13,592 nucleotides of DNA from JAFDVL01 sp043736395 (GTDB lineage Bacteria; Acidobacteriota; Blastocatellia; RBC074). Made by a program: the position numbers and the translations under genes. The stretch is taken from positions 1-13,592 of the forward strand of contig JAYTCQ010000155.1 in the NCBI GenBank assembly GCA_043736395.1, written 5' to 3'. The notes beneath the pieces were generated by a model. It saw nothing but the letters and a program-made list of their open reading frames with translations, was not told the DNA's origin and made no database searches. Of this stretch, positions 1 to 7,102 are shown one piece after another. Within the stretch, counting starts at the first letter, position 1. Each line of letters begins with the position of its first letter.

Positions 1-28
1 CCGACCACCAGCCACCGACCACTGACTT
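1..28. repeat. Short degenerate heptamer repeat at the left edge
   Basis: The first 28 bases read as four degenerate 7-base units: CCGACCA, CCAGCCA, CCGACCA, CTGACTT. The array may extend beyond the window. It lies downstream of gyrA, whose stop is at 60-62. No hairpin followed by a T-run is visible in 1-59, so this stretch does not look like a classical gyrA terminator. The 7-base period matches the array at 5000-5073, but the unit sequence differs. Confidence 0.5.
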
Positions 29-59
29 TTATTTTCTGCCTTTAATGAATGCACTCAAA

Positions 60-2525
60 TTATTCCTCTGTGTCGGCCTGATCAGCTTGATTTTCTACCA
101 GAGTAGCGCTGGCGACTAAATCTCCACTGGAAGTGTCAATCAACTTAACTCCCTGAGCACTGCGTCCGGTCGCGCGAATGGTTTCGGCTTCGATCCTAAT
201 GATCTTGCCGTTTTCAGTGATAATCAAAACTTCACTTTCTTTGTTCACCGGCATCACGGCAATCACTTTACCGGTTTTTTCAGTGGTTTTGAGGTTGATG
301 ACACCCTTGCCTCCGCGTCCGGTGACACGATAATCACTGATCGGCGTTTGCTTGCCGAACCCATTGGAAGAAATGCTCAGCATCTGTTCATCGCCGCTAA
401 CGGCACAGACTCCGACAACATAATCTCCTGGGCGCAAGGTGACTCCACGCACGCCGCGCGCCTGTCGTCCCATATCGCGGACTTCATCTTCTTCAAAACA
501 GATCGCCTGACCTTCGTGCGTAGCCAGAAAGATTTTCTTCTGCCCGTCGGTCATTTCGATGCGAACCAATTCATCGTCATCGTCTACGCCCATCGCGATG
601 ATGCCGTTGGAACGAATGTTGGCGAAATCGGAAAGCTCCGTTTTCTTAATCACGCCTTTGCGCGAGGCTAAAACGACGAACTGTCCTTGTGAAAATTCAC
701 GAACCGGAATCACTCCGGCAATCTTTTCAGAAGAAGGTAAATTGACCAGATTGACGACGGCTTTGCCTTTACCAGCGGCTTGAGAATCAGGGATTTCGTG
801 AACTTTGATTTTGTAAACTTGTCCCTTTGCCGTAAAGATCATAATGTAACTGTGCGTCGAAGCCACAAACAAATGTGAGACGACATCCTCAGTTCGCGTA
901 CTCATTCCCTTACGTCCGGTTCCTCCGCGTCGTTGCGCACGATAGGTTGTGACGGGAGTACGTTTGATATAGCCGGAATGAGAAATCGTAATCACGACAT
1001 CTTCGTCAGCAATTAAATCTTCCAGGGTTAATTCAACGCTGCTATCAATAATTTGCGTCCGGCGTTCATCGCTGTAATCTTTCTGAACCGCGCGCAGTTC
1101 CTTGATGATGACATTTCTCAGCGTGACATCGTTATTGATAATTTCTTCAAGCCCGGCAATTAGTTTGATGAGTTCTTCGTATTCATCAATAATTTTCTGA
1201 CGTTCAAGCGCTGCGAGACGACGCAGTTGCATGTCGAGAATCGCCTGTGCTTGCAGTTCAGAAAATTCAAACTGCCGAATCAATCCCTGCCGCGCTTCGT
1301 CGGTGCTATTCGCGCCACGAATTAACTTGATGATGGCGTCAATAATATCAAGCGCCTTTTTCAACCCTTCTAAAATATGAGCGCGAGCGCGAGCTTTTTT
1401 AAGTTCGTAGAGAGTACGATTGCGTACCACTTCGCGGCGGAAGGAAATGAATTCGCTGAGCGTATCAGCCAGATTCAGAATCTTTGGCTGACCATTCACA
1501 ATTGATAAATTGATGATGCCGAACGAAGTCTGCATCTGTGTCAATTTGTAGAGTTTGTTCAGTACAATCTGCGGCACTGCGTCGCGCTTTAATTCGATAA
1601 CAACGCGAACTTTCTTAGCGGCAGCTGATTCGCGGTCAGTTTCGTCGCGGACTTCGGAAATTCCTTCGATTCGTTTTTCGTTAACGAGATCGGCAATGGT
1701 TTCGATGAGTTTGGCTTTGTTGACCTGATACGGAATTTCCGTGATGAAAATAGCATCACGTTCATTGGCTACGCGCCCGATTTTACCAATCATTGCACGC
1801 GCCCGAAGCTGGATGACTCCGCGTCCGGTTTCATAAGCTTGCTTGATGCCTTCACGCCCGTAAATAAAGCCTGCGGTCGGGAAGTCAGGGCCAGGAATAA
1901 ATTTCATTAAATCCGCGACAGTGGACGAAGGATTGTTTACCAGATGAACCGTCGCCTCAATAATTTCATTCAAATTATGAGGTGGAATTTTGGTCGCCAT
2001 ACCGACGGCGATTCCTTCTGCGCCGTTCAGCAAAAGGTTCGGTACACGCGCCGGAAGCACGGTCGGCTCAGTTTTTGAATCGTCGTAATTAGGAGCAAAT
2101 TTGACGGTTTCTTTTTCAATATCAGCCAGAAGTTCGGTGGCAATTTTAGTCAAACGCGCTTCAGTATATCTGTAGGCCGCCGCCGAATCTCCATCAACGC
2201 TGCCCCAATTTCCTTGTCCATCAACCAGCGGATAGCGCAATGAAAAATCCTGCGCCATTCGCACCATTGAATCGTATACCGCAGAGTCGCCGTGCGGATG
2301 ATAAGCGCCGAGCACGTTTCCGACTACGTTAGCGGATTTTTTGTAAGGTTTTCCGGGAACTAAACCGCTTTCGTTCATCGAATACAAAATTCGACGATGA
2401 ACGGGTTTCAGTCCGTCGCGGACATCTGGCAGGGCGCGTCCGATGATGACGGACATGGCGTAGTCAAGATAACTGCGCCGCATTTCGTCTTCGATATTAA
2501 TCTCAAATTTTTGTGGAATCTCCAT
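60..2525 (-). CDS. gyrA: DNA gyrase subunit A
   Basis: GyrA is the breakage-reunion subunit of DNA gyrase (A2B2), which introduces negative supercoils using ATP hydrolysed by GyrB. The 821-residue product has the usual length. The N-terminal domain carries the catalytic tyrosine, Tyr120, in the motif RYTEARL. The quinolone-resistance region reads HPHGDSAVYD, with Ser81 and Asp85 at the E. coli Ser83 and Asp87 positions, so the classic resistance changes are absent. A GyrA box, QRRGGTG at 531-537, marks the C-terminal beta-pinwheel and separates it from ParC; the tail is acidic. I chose the ATG at 2523-2525 because it gives the normal GyrA start MEIPQKFEIN and has an AAGGA about 8 bases upstream. 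An in-frame ATG 51 bases further up has no ribosome binding site and adds an unrelated tail. The gene has its own promoter, so it can be expressed apart from the genes upstream. Confidence 0.97.
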   Translation of the reverse strand: MEIPQKFEINIEDEMRRSYLDYAMSVIIGRALPDVRDGLKPVHRRILYSMNESGLVPGKPYKKSANVVGNVLGAYHPHGDSAVYDSMVRMAQDFSLRYPLVDGQGNWGSVDGDSAAAYRYTEARLTKIATELLADIEKETVKFAPNYDDSKTEPTVLPARVPNLLLNGAEGIAVGMATKIPPHNLNEIIEATVHLVNNPSSTVADLMKFIPGPDFPTAGFIYGREGIKQAYETGRGVIQLRARAMIGKIGRVANERDAIFITEIPYQVNKAKLIETIADLVNEKRIEGISEVRDETDRESAAAKKVRVVIELKRDAVPQIVLNKLYKLTQMQTSFGIINLSIVNGQPKILNLADTLSEFISFRREVVRNRTLYELKKARARAHILEGLKKALDIIDAIIKLIRGANSTDEARQGLIRQFEFSELQAQAILDMQLRRLAALERQKIIDEYEELIKLIAGLEEIINNDVTLRNVIIKELRAVQKDYSDERRTQIIDSSVELTLEDLIADEDVVITISHSGYIKRTPVTTYRAQRRGGTGRKGMSTRTEDVVSHLFVASTHSYIMIFTAKGQVYKIKVHEIPDSQAAGKGKAVVNLVNLPSSEKIAGVIPVREFSQGQFVVLASRKGVIKKTELSDFANIRSNGIIAMGVDDDDELVRIEMTDGQKKIFLATHEGQAICFEEDEVRDMGRQARGVRGVTLRPGDYVVGVCAVSGDEQMLSISSNGFGKQTPISDYRVTGRGGKGVINLKTTEKTGKVIAVMPVNKESEVLIITENGKIIRIEAETIRATGRSAQGVKLIDTSSGDLVASATLVENQADQADTEE

Positions 2526-2645
2526 TAACCAATCCTTCTTCGAGGGTGAAAAAAACAAGCTGACAAAACACACCATGAGAGAGGCAAAAAGTAGAAAATT
2601 GCTTATCTTGAAGTGTTGATGAAAAGCTTAAAAAATCAAACTTGA

Positions 2646-2674
2646 ATTATACTTTGTTGAGGGGTTTCGGACAA
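2646..2674 (-). promoter_or_regulatory. Probable sigma70-type promoter of gyrA
   Basis: On the minus strand a perfect TATAAT (-10, bases 2646-2651) lies exactly 17 bases from TTGTCC (-35, bases 2669-2674; four of six match TTGACA). Transcription would start near 2639, giving an AT-rich leader of about 113 bases before the gyrA ATG. The element sits in the 175-base gap between the zinc-finger gene and gyrA. No riboswitch or clear terminator was seen in the leader. Confidence 0.7.
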
Positions 2675-2700
2675 GGTTACAGAAGAGAAAAAATCAATCA

Positions 2701-2994
2701 TTACAAGCTTTTGGCGCGTTCATGCAGGCACTCATCAGAGCAAAAAGTTTGTGCCTTTCCGGCACTGACAATTTGTTTGGCATCCTTAGCGGAAACAAAC
2801 GCGCCGCACGCTACACAGCGAAGCATGGCCGTGCTGTTCACGGTTGCCGAACGTCCGCCCATCTGGTCACGCATCTGGTTAATTTCTTTCGCGGTTTTCC
2901 GCAGATTGAAGCTCAGCCGCGTAATTGCCTTGAAGACATAAACAACGAAGGCGAAGATGATCAGGATGGCGACAAATTTCAGAAGGAAGGTCAC
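2701..2994 (-). CDS. Small membrane-anchored zinc-finger protein, function unknown
   Basis: This is a 97-residue protein with one N-terminal membrane segment (about residues 3-22), a basic and polar linker, and a C-terminal four-cysteine cluster: Cys60-x2-Cys63, then Cys85-x3-Cys89 (RCVACGAF and FCSDEC). The pattern suggests a small zinc-binding knuckle facing the cytoplasm. It recalls the small PP0621-type membrane proteins of proteobacteria, but that likeness is from memory and no function is known. The start is GTG at 2992-2994, overlapping the TPR gene stop in a GTGA arrangement. GGGAGG lies about 7 bases upstream, inside the end of the TPR gene, so the two genes are almost certainly translationally coupled. 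The exact role cannot be deduced from the sequence. Confidence 0.8.
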   Translation of the reverse strand: MTFLLKFVAILIIFAFVVYVFKAITRLSFNLRKTAKEINQMRDQMGGRSATVNSTAMLRCVACGAFVSAKDAKQIVSAGKAQTFCSDECLHERAKSL

Positions 2995-3719
2995 TTCTTA
3001 CCTCCCGTCTCGGGACCGTGCTGCAACATGGTTTTCGCGTCTCCTCCGCTTTTGTTGCTGCGTGCTTGTCGTAATCGTTCGCGCATTTGCGTCAGCGCAC
3101 GTTGTGCCTCTGGTGGCGCGCCCTTTGCTTTGGCTGATTGTTCCAGTTCAGTCAAAAGTTTGTCGGCTTCACCTAAGCTCTGATTGCTTTCAACCAGAGA
3201 AGCCATTAAATAGAATTTTCCCAGCGGATGGCTCGCTTCTTTGGCAATTGCTTTGCGTGACCAGTTGACAGCTTCGGTAAAATTTTTCTGCTCGAAATAA
3301 ATTGCCGATAAATCAGCCATCACGTTTGGATCGTCAGGTTTTAGTTCGTGGGATTTTTGAAGGAAGGGCAAGGCTCCATCAAGCTTGTTGACTTGCATGT
3401 AAAACTCCGCAGCCTGACGTTGCGCCTCGAAATCGTTAGGGTTCTCGCGGGCTTTGTTGATTGCCGCAAGAATCTGCTGTGGCATTTGTCCGGCAGCGGT
3501 CGGGTTTGCTTTCAGATTGTTCGTAGCCTCAAGAATTTTTGCGTTGTTGGCTTCGTTTGCGACTTGGCGGAAATTGTAATTCGCCCATTTGAATCCGACG
3601 ACTGATCCAATCAATAAACCGAGAATGGCAAATCCAACCCTGTTTTTCATGGCGCCAAAACCGCTGGCGACACCAATCGTAAAATTAGTCCGGTCGTCCT
3701 GAAGAGCTGCTTTTTTCAT
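2991..3719 (-). CDS. Membrane-anchored tetratricopeptide-repeat protein
   Basis: The 242-residue product has a short cytoplasmic N-terminus, one hydrophobic segment at about residues 28-43 (glycine-rich), a linker, and at least two TPR units at about residues 97-164. These show the usual A/Y/A and P spacing (for example HELKPDDPNVMADLSAIYFE). TPR domains bind peptides or proteins, and the partner here is unknown. The layout recalls CcmH/NrfG-like proteins, but there are no other cytochrome c maturation genes nearby. I chose the ATG at 3717-3719 (MKKAALQDD). The open frame continues upstream to 3803, but that part lies inside rnpB and is not protein-like. No clear Shine-Dalgarno precedes this ATG; an internal ATG at residue 24 (MKNRVGF) is an alternative and has none either. 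The gene starts about 25 bases after rnpB and overlaps the zinc-finger gene at its end. Confidence 0.85.
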   Translation of the reverse strand: MKKAALQDDRTNFTIGVASGFGAMKNRVGFAILGLLIGSVVGFKWANYNFRQVANEANNAKILEATNNLKANPTAAGQMPQQILAAINKARENPNDFEAQRQAAEFYMQVNKLDGALPFLQKSHELKPDDPNVMADLSAIYFEQKNFTEAVNWSRKAIAKEASHPLGKFYLMASLVESNQSLGEADKLLTELEQSAKAKGAPPEAQRALTQMRERLRQARSNKSGGDAKTMLQHGPETGGKK

Positions 3720-3744
3720 GATAAGTATTTGGTTATTCGTTGAG

Positions 3745-4135
<391 letters not shown>

Positions 4136-4141
4136 AGGTGC

Positions 4142-4150
4142 ATTGTATCA
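4142..4150 (-). promoter_or_regulatory. Probable extended -10 promoter of rnpB
   Basis: Read on the minus strand, TGATACAAT fits the extended -10 form TGnTATAAT with one mismatch. Its TGA is the rsmI stop codon (4148-4150). The -10 hexamer TACAAT covers 4142-4147 and would start transcription about 7 bases on, near 4135, which is where the P1 helix of the RNase P RNA begins. The hexamer 17 bases upstream is not a recognisable -35, as expected for an extended -10 promoter. rnpB may also be read through from rsmI. Confidence 0.5.
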
Positions 4151-4990
4151 CGCCTCGTCAGTCTTTTCTTCTAGCAGCAGGCGATAAGCTTCCTTCTTGG
4201 ATAAACCGCGAAGCTTCGCAAATTGTTTCAGCGCGTCATTACGGCTTAACCCTGAAGCTTGCATTAATCGTTCAAATTGTTCGTGGATTGATAAATCATT
4301 GTCTGGCTGTTGAGTAGTTTCTTCAGAAGCTCCTTCAATGACCAAAGTCATTTCGCCGCGCGGTTCAACGGATTGAAATTTTTCTGCAATTTCAGAAAGA
4401 GTTCCGCGCGAAAATTCTTCGTGAAGCTTGGTGATTTCTCGTGCCAGTGAAGCGCGGCGATTGCCGAGAACGGTTTGCGCTTCGAGCAAAGTTTCGTTGA
4501 TCCGATGTGGCGCTTCATACATCACCAGCGTTTCTCGCACGGTTTTTACAGCTTCAAATTTTTCACGTCGAGCTTGGCGTTTAGACGGCAAAAATCCTAA
4601 AAATAAAAATGCATCTGTCGGCAATCCCGAAGCCACTAATCCCGCGATCATCGCCGTCGCTCCGGGAATCGGTATGACGGGAATTTTATTTTCGATTGCC
4701 GCGACTACGACACGATACGCCGGATCCGAAATCCCCGGCGTTCCAGCATCCGTGACCAACGCGATGCTTTCGCCGCGTAATAATCGCGCCGTGAATTCTT
4801 CTGCGCGGGAACGTTCGTTGTGTTCATGATAGCTGACGGTAGGTTTTTGAATTCCAAAATGATCTAACAATTTTCGCGTATGGCGTGTGTCTTCGCAGGC
4901 AATAAAATCGGCTTCTTTCAAGACCCGCAACGCTCGCAGCGTGATGTCTTCAAGATTGCCAATTGGAGTTGAGACAAGATAGAGGGGCAT
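4148..4990 (-). CDS. rsmI: 16S rRNA (cytidine1402-2'-O)-methyltransferase
   Basis: RsmI uses S-adenosylmethionine to methylate the 2'-O of C1402 in 16S rRNA at the ribosomal decoding centre. The 280-residue length is close to E. coli RsmI. Family signatures are clear: LYLVSTPIGNLEDITLRAL (residues 3-21), ACEDTRHTRKLL (31-42), DAGTPGISDP (81-90), PIPGATA (107-113), FLGFLPSK (130-137), YEAPHRI (158-164) and GEMTLVIEG (212-220). The C-terminal 40 residues (SGLSRNDALKQ... and LSKKEAYRLLLEEK) form the small helical tail seen in many members. I chose the ATG at 4988-4990 because MPLYLVSTP is the family start. The frame extends to 5053, but that part is the heptamer array. No Shine-Dalgarno precedes the ATG; a potential hairpin from the array begins about 9 bases upstream and may affect translation. 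The gene ends directly before rnpB; an rsmI-rnpB neighbourhood is also known in pseudomonads (from memory). Confidence 0.95.
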   Translation of the reverse strand: MPLYLVSTPIGNLEDITLRALRVLKEADFIACEDTRHTRKLLDHFGIQKPTVSYHEHNERSRAEEFTARLLRGESIALVTDAGTPGISDPAYRVVVAAIENKIPVIPIPGATAMIAGLVASGLPTDAFLFLGFLPSKRQARREKFEAVKTVRETLVMYEAPHRINETLLEAQTVLGNRRASLAREITKLHEEFSRGTLSEIAEKFQSVEPRGEMTLVIEGASEETTQQPDNDLSIHEQFERLMQASGLSRNDALKQFAKLRGLSKKEAYRLLLEEKTDEA

Positions 4991-4999
4991 CGGAAAAAA

Positions 5000-5073
5000 G
5001 TAATGAGTGATGAGTGATGAGTAATGAGTGTCTTTTAACTCATCACTCATCACTCGTTACTCGTGACTCATCA
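5000..5073. repeat. Inverted pair of degenerate heptamer arrays (large potential hairpin)
   Basis: On the plus strand four 7-base units run from 5000 to 5027 (GTAATGA, GTGATGA, GTGATGA, GTAATGA). After a short centre (5028-5038) come five units in the complementary sense from 5039 to 5073 (CTCATCA, CTCATCA, CTCGTTA, CTCGTGA, CTCATCA). The two sides can pair into a stem of roughly 28 bp with a few G-U or mismatched positions. The right side encodes the last ten residues and stop of the sugar kinase gene; the left side lies directly before the rsmI start. It might act as an RNA hairpin between the two genes. It lacks conserved repeats with unique spacers, so it is not a CRISPR array. Confidence 0.85.
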
Positions 5074-5843
5074 CTTCCTTCCCCCCATAAATACACGCCG
5101 CCAACCATTCCCAATGTATTCGGGATAATTTTGGCATAGGCAGGTAAGGTAAAAGCGATTTTTTCGGCATTGCCGCCGCCGATATATAAACGGTCAAAGT
5201 TAATTAGATTGTGTAAGGCTTCGATGGCTAATTTGACGCGCTTGTTCCATCTTTTTTTGCCGACCTCTTCACGCGCGACATCGCCAATTTGTTCTTCGTA
5301 CGTTTCATCCTGACGGAACGGATGATGCGCAAATTCCATGTGCGGCAATAAGCGACCATTCTCGAATAGGCTGGAACCAAGTCCGGTACCAAGCGTAATC
5401 ACCATTTCTACGCCTTTGCCACCCAATTGATTGATCGCGGCCAAGCCTTGTAAATCGGCATCGTTGAGCACGCGGCAGGGTTTTCCAAATTGTTTTTTGA
5501 GCGCGTTCGCTAAATCAAAATTCACCCACGGCTTCGTTCCCAGATTGTGAGCGGTATAAATTTTTCCAGCGCGGACAACGCCGGGGAATCCGACGGAGAT
5601 TCGATCAAATTTAGGAACAGTCGCAGGAATCAAAGTAATTAATTCTTTGAGTTTGGTCAGCATTAATTTAGGAGGGCAATTCGCCGGAGTAGGGATTCTG
5701 ACACGTTCGTGCGTCATCTTCCCCTGCGCGTCAAGAATGGAAGCTTTTAAGCCGGTACCACCAATATCAATCGCCAAAGTATATGGTCCAGTTGAGGTTA
5801 TTTTTTTCTTAGAGGGTACTGCTGCTTTCTTTTTTGCTGCCAT
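5043..5843 (-). CDS. ppgK: ROK-family sugar kinase, polyphosphate-glucokinase type
   Basis: This protein probably phosphorylates glucose to glucose-6-phosphate in the cytoplasm, using polyphosphate and/or ATP. The 266 residues carry the phosphate-binding motif IDIGGTGLK (25-33), FPGVV (86-90), the catalytic-aspartate motif LNDAD (126-130, Asp128 likely the base), the second phosphate motif LGTGLGSSLFENG (151-163), EFAHH (170-174) and IGGG (221-224). The motifs resemble actinobacterial PpgK more than ROK repressors: there is no DNA-binding domain and no cysteine-rich zinc motif. Whether the donor is polyphosphate or ATP cannot be read from sequence. The N-terminus has a lysine-rich tail of about 15 residues. 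The ATG at 5843 is supported by AGGAG about 8 bases upstream. Residues 257-266 (SDESRVTSDE) and the stop are made by the heptamer array and look like a foreign addition after the family end near GGVYLW. Confidence 0.82.
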   Translation of the reverse strand: MAAKKKAAVPSKKKITSTGPYTLAIDIGGTGLKASILDAQGKMTHERVRIPTPANCPPKLMLTKLKELITLIPATVPKFDRISVGFPGVVRAGKIYTAHNLGTKPWVNFDLANALKKQFGKPCRVLNDADLQGLAAINQLGGKGVEMVITLGTGLGSSLFENGRLLPHMEFAHHPFRQDETYEEQIGDVAREEVGKKRWNKRVKLAIEALHNLINFDRLYIGGGNAEKIAFTLPAYAKIIPNTLGMVGGVYLWGEGSDESRVTSDE

Positions 5844-5882
5844 TTTCTCTGCTCCTTATTTGATCCCAGCCCCAAAATATTC

Positions 5883-5919
5883 CAGCGCAGATTGAATTCC
5901 ATCCTCTGCGCTGTACAAT
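5883..5919 (+). promoter_or_regulatory. Candidate promoter with overlapping inverted repeat, upstream of the 5960 gene
   Basis: In the divergent gap (5844-5959), TTGAAT (5892-5897) and TACAAT (5914-5919) are separated by 16 bases and could drive the plus-strand unit, with a start near 5926. A perfect 8-bp inverted repeat, CAGCGCAG (5883-5890) and CTGCGCTG (5906-5913), with a 15-base gap encloses the -35 and most of the spacer, as an operator might. No convincing promoter for the minus-strand kinase was picked out. Confidence 0.4.
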
Positions 5920-5959
5920 CGCTGCCAGAGGTTACAACAACAACAAAGGAGCTTGCCAG

Positions 5960-7099
5960 ATGTCACGAGCATTTTTTTTAATCTTATTTTTATTTGTTAA
6001 TTGTTCAGCGCAAAATTCACCACCTGTAAATTCTGTTCAGACGCAAGCAGCTGCCGCGAAACCCGCGCCAACAGGGGCTGTGACGGACGCTGAATTTGTT
6101 CAGTTCATCGAACGAATTTCTGAGGAGAACGGATATTTCGATACGGATAATTTGATCTCGAATGAAGCTTCGTATTTGCACGTGATGGGCAAGCTCAGAA
6201 AAATGAACGTGACCGGCGGAGCTTACATTGGCGTTGGCCCCGATCAGAATTTTTCCTACATCGCACAAATTCGTCCGAGCATTGTGTTTATTTCTGACAT
6301 TCGACGCGACAATTTATTACAGCATTTGCTCTTCAAATCCTTGTTTCATTTATCAACCAATCGCGTGGAATTTCTTGGGTTGCTCTTTGGCAAAGCTGTT
6401 CCCAAAGATGCGCTGAAATGGGAAATTGCGAAAGCTGTTGAGTATCTTGATAAAACTCCGGCGGATCGAAAAATTTTCGAGCAATCGCGCGAAAAAATCG
6501 GTGCGTATCTCAAAAAACTTGGCGTGAAAATTGATAGCAAAGAGCTGACAAAGATCAATAGCATTCACGAAGAATTTTTTTCGGCGGGGCTGGATTTAAA
6601 ATTCACTAGCCATAATCGTTCGCCGCGTTCGTACTATCCGAACTACCGCGAGCTAATGCTGGAAAAAGATTTGACAGGCAAGCAGGCGAACTATCTTGTT
6701 TCGGAAGCAGATTTTCAGGTCGTCAAATCTTTATCAGATCGCAATCTAATTATTCCCGTTGTTGGAAATTTAGCAGGTACAAAAGCCTTATTGGAAATCA
6801 GCAAAATCCTGAAAGAACGCGGAGAAAAAGTTTCCGCGTTTTATACTTCGAACGTGGAGTTTTATTTGATGGGCGATGATATTTTTGGACGCTTTGCTGA
6901 GAACGTCAAACGCCTGCCAATGGAAAAAAATAGTGTCATTATCCGCAGCGTTTTTGGCGGCGGATATTATGGTCGCCCTTCACAATCTGTTCCCGGATAT
7001 TACAGCACGCAGTTATTGCAACCCCTTGAAACGCTGACGAAAGTGAACTTCACGGATTATCGTGAATTGATCACCCAGGATTCTTTAGACTTAAAATAA
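5960..7099 (+). CDS. Exported protein of unknown function with GVGPDQNF motif
   Basis: The 379-residue protein starts with a hydrophobic signal segment (MSRAFFLILFLFVNCSA). Cleavage could follow a signal-peptidase-I AxA-like site near CSA-QN. Cys15 could instead be lipidated, but Asn before it is a poor lipobox residue. A Pro/Ala-rich linker follows. The body contains YIGVGPDQNFSYIA (about residues 89-102), then PSIVFISDIRRDNLLQHLLFKSLF, a pattern I associate with an uncharacterised family with a SAM-methyltransferase-like Rossmann fold (I recall the Leptospira LIC_10091 name). That recall is uncertain and no catalytic function is implied. A second alpha/beta segment runs from about residue 255 (NLIIPVVGNLAGTKALLEI) to VIIRSVFGGGYY. 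The start has AAGGAG 9 bases upstream. The next gene begins 3 bases after its stop, so the pair is probably one operon. Confidence 0.85.
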   Translation: MSRAFFLILFLFVNCSAQNSPPVNSVQTQAAAAKPAPTGAVTDAEFVQFIERISEENGYFDTDNLISNEASYLHVMGKLRKMNVTGGAYIGVGPDQNFSYIAQIRPSIVFISDIRRDNLLQHLLFKSLFHLSTNRVEFLGLLFGKAVPKDALKWEIAKAVEYLDKTPADRKIFEQSREKIGAYLKKLGVKIDSKELTKINSIHEEFFSAGLDLKFTSHNRSPRSYYPNYRELMLEKDLTGKQANYLVSEADFQVVKSLSDRNLIIPVVGNLAGTKALLEISKILKERGEKVSAFYTSNVEFYLMGDDIFGRFAENVKRLPMEKNSVIIRSVFGGGYYGRPSQSVPGYYSTQLLQPLETLTKVNFTDYRELITQDSLDLK

Positions 7100-7102
7100 T
7101 TT

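Noticed and set aside
60..2525. Quinolone-resistant gyrA allele
   Set aside because: The equivalents of E. coli Ser83 and Asp87 are the wild-type Ser81 and Asp85.
2526..2576. In-frame 17-codon extension at the gyrA 5' end
   Set aside because: It has no ribosome binding site and no similarity to GyrA N-termini, whereas the ATG at 2525 has a good AAGGA and begins at the family start.
4991..5053. Longer rsmI start inside the heptamer array
   Set aside because: The extra residues come from the repeat units; the family start MPLYLVSTP begins at 4990.
5000..5073. CRISPR array
   Set aside because: The units are 7 bases, contiguous, degenerate and without unique spacers.
5960..6010. Lipoprotein signal in the exported protein
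   Set aside because: Cys15 follows FVN, and Asn just before the cysteine is atypical for a lipobox, so a plain signal peptide is equally likely; not called.
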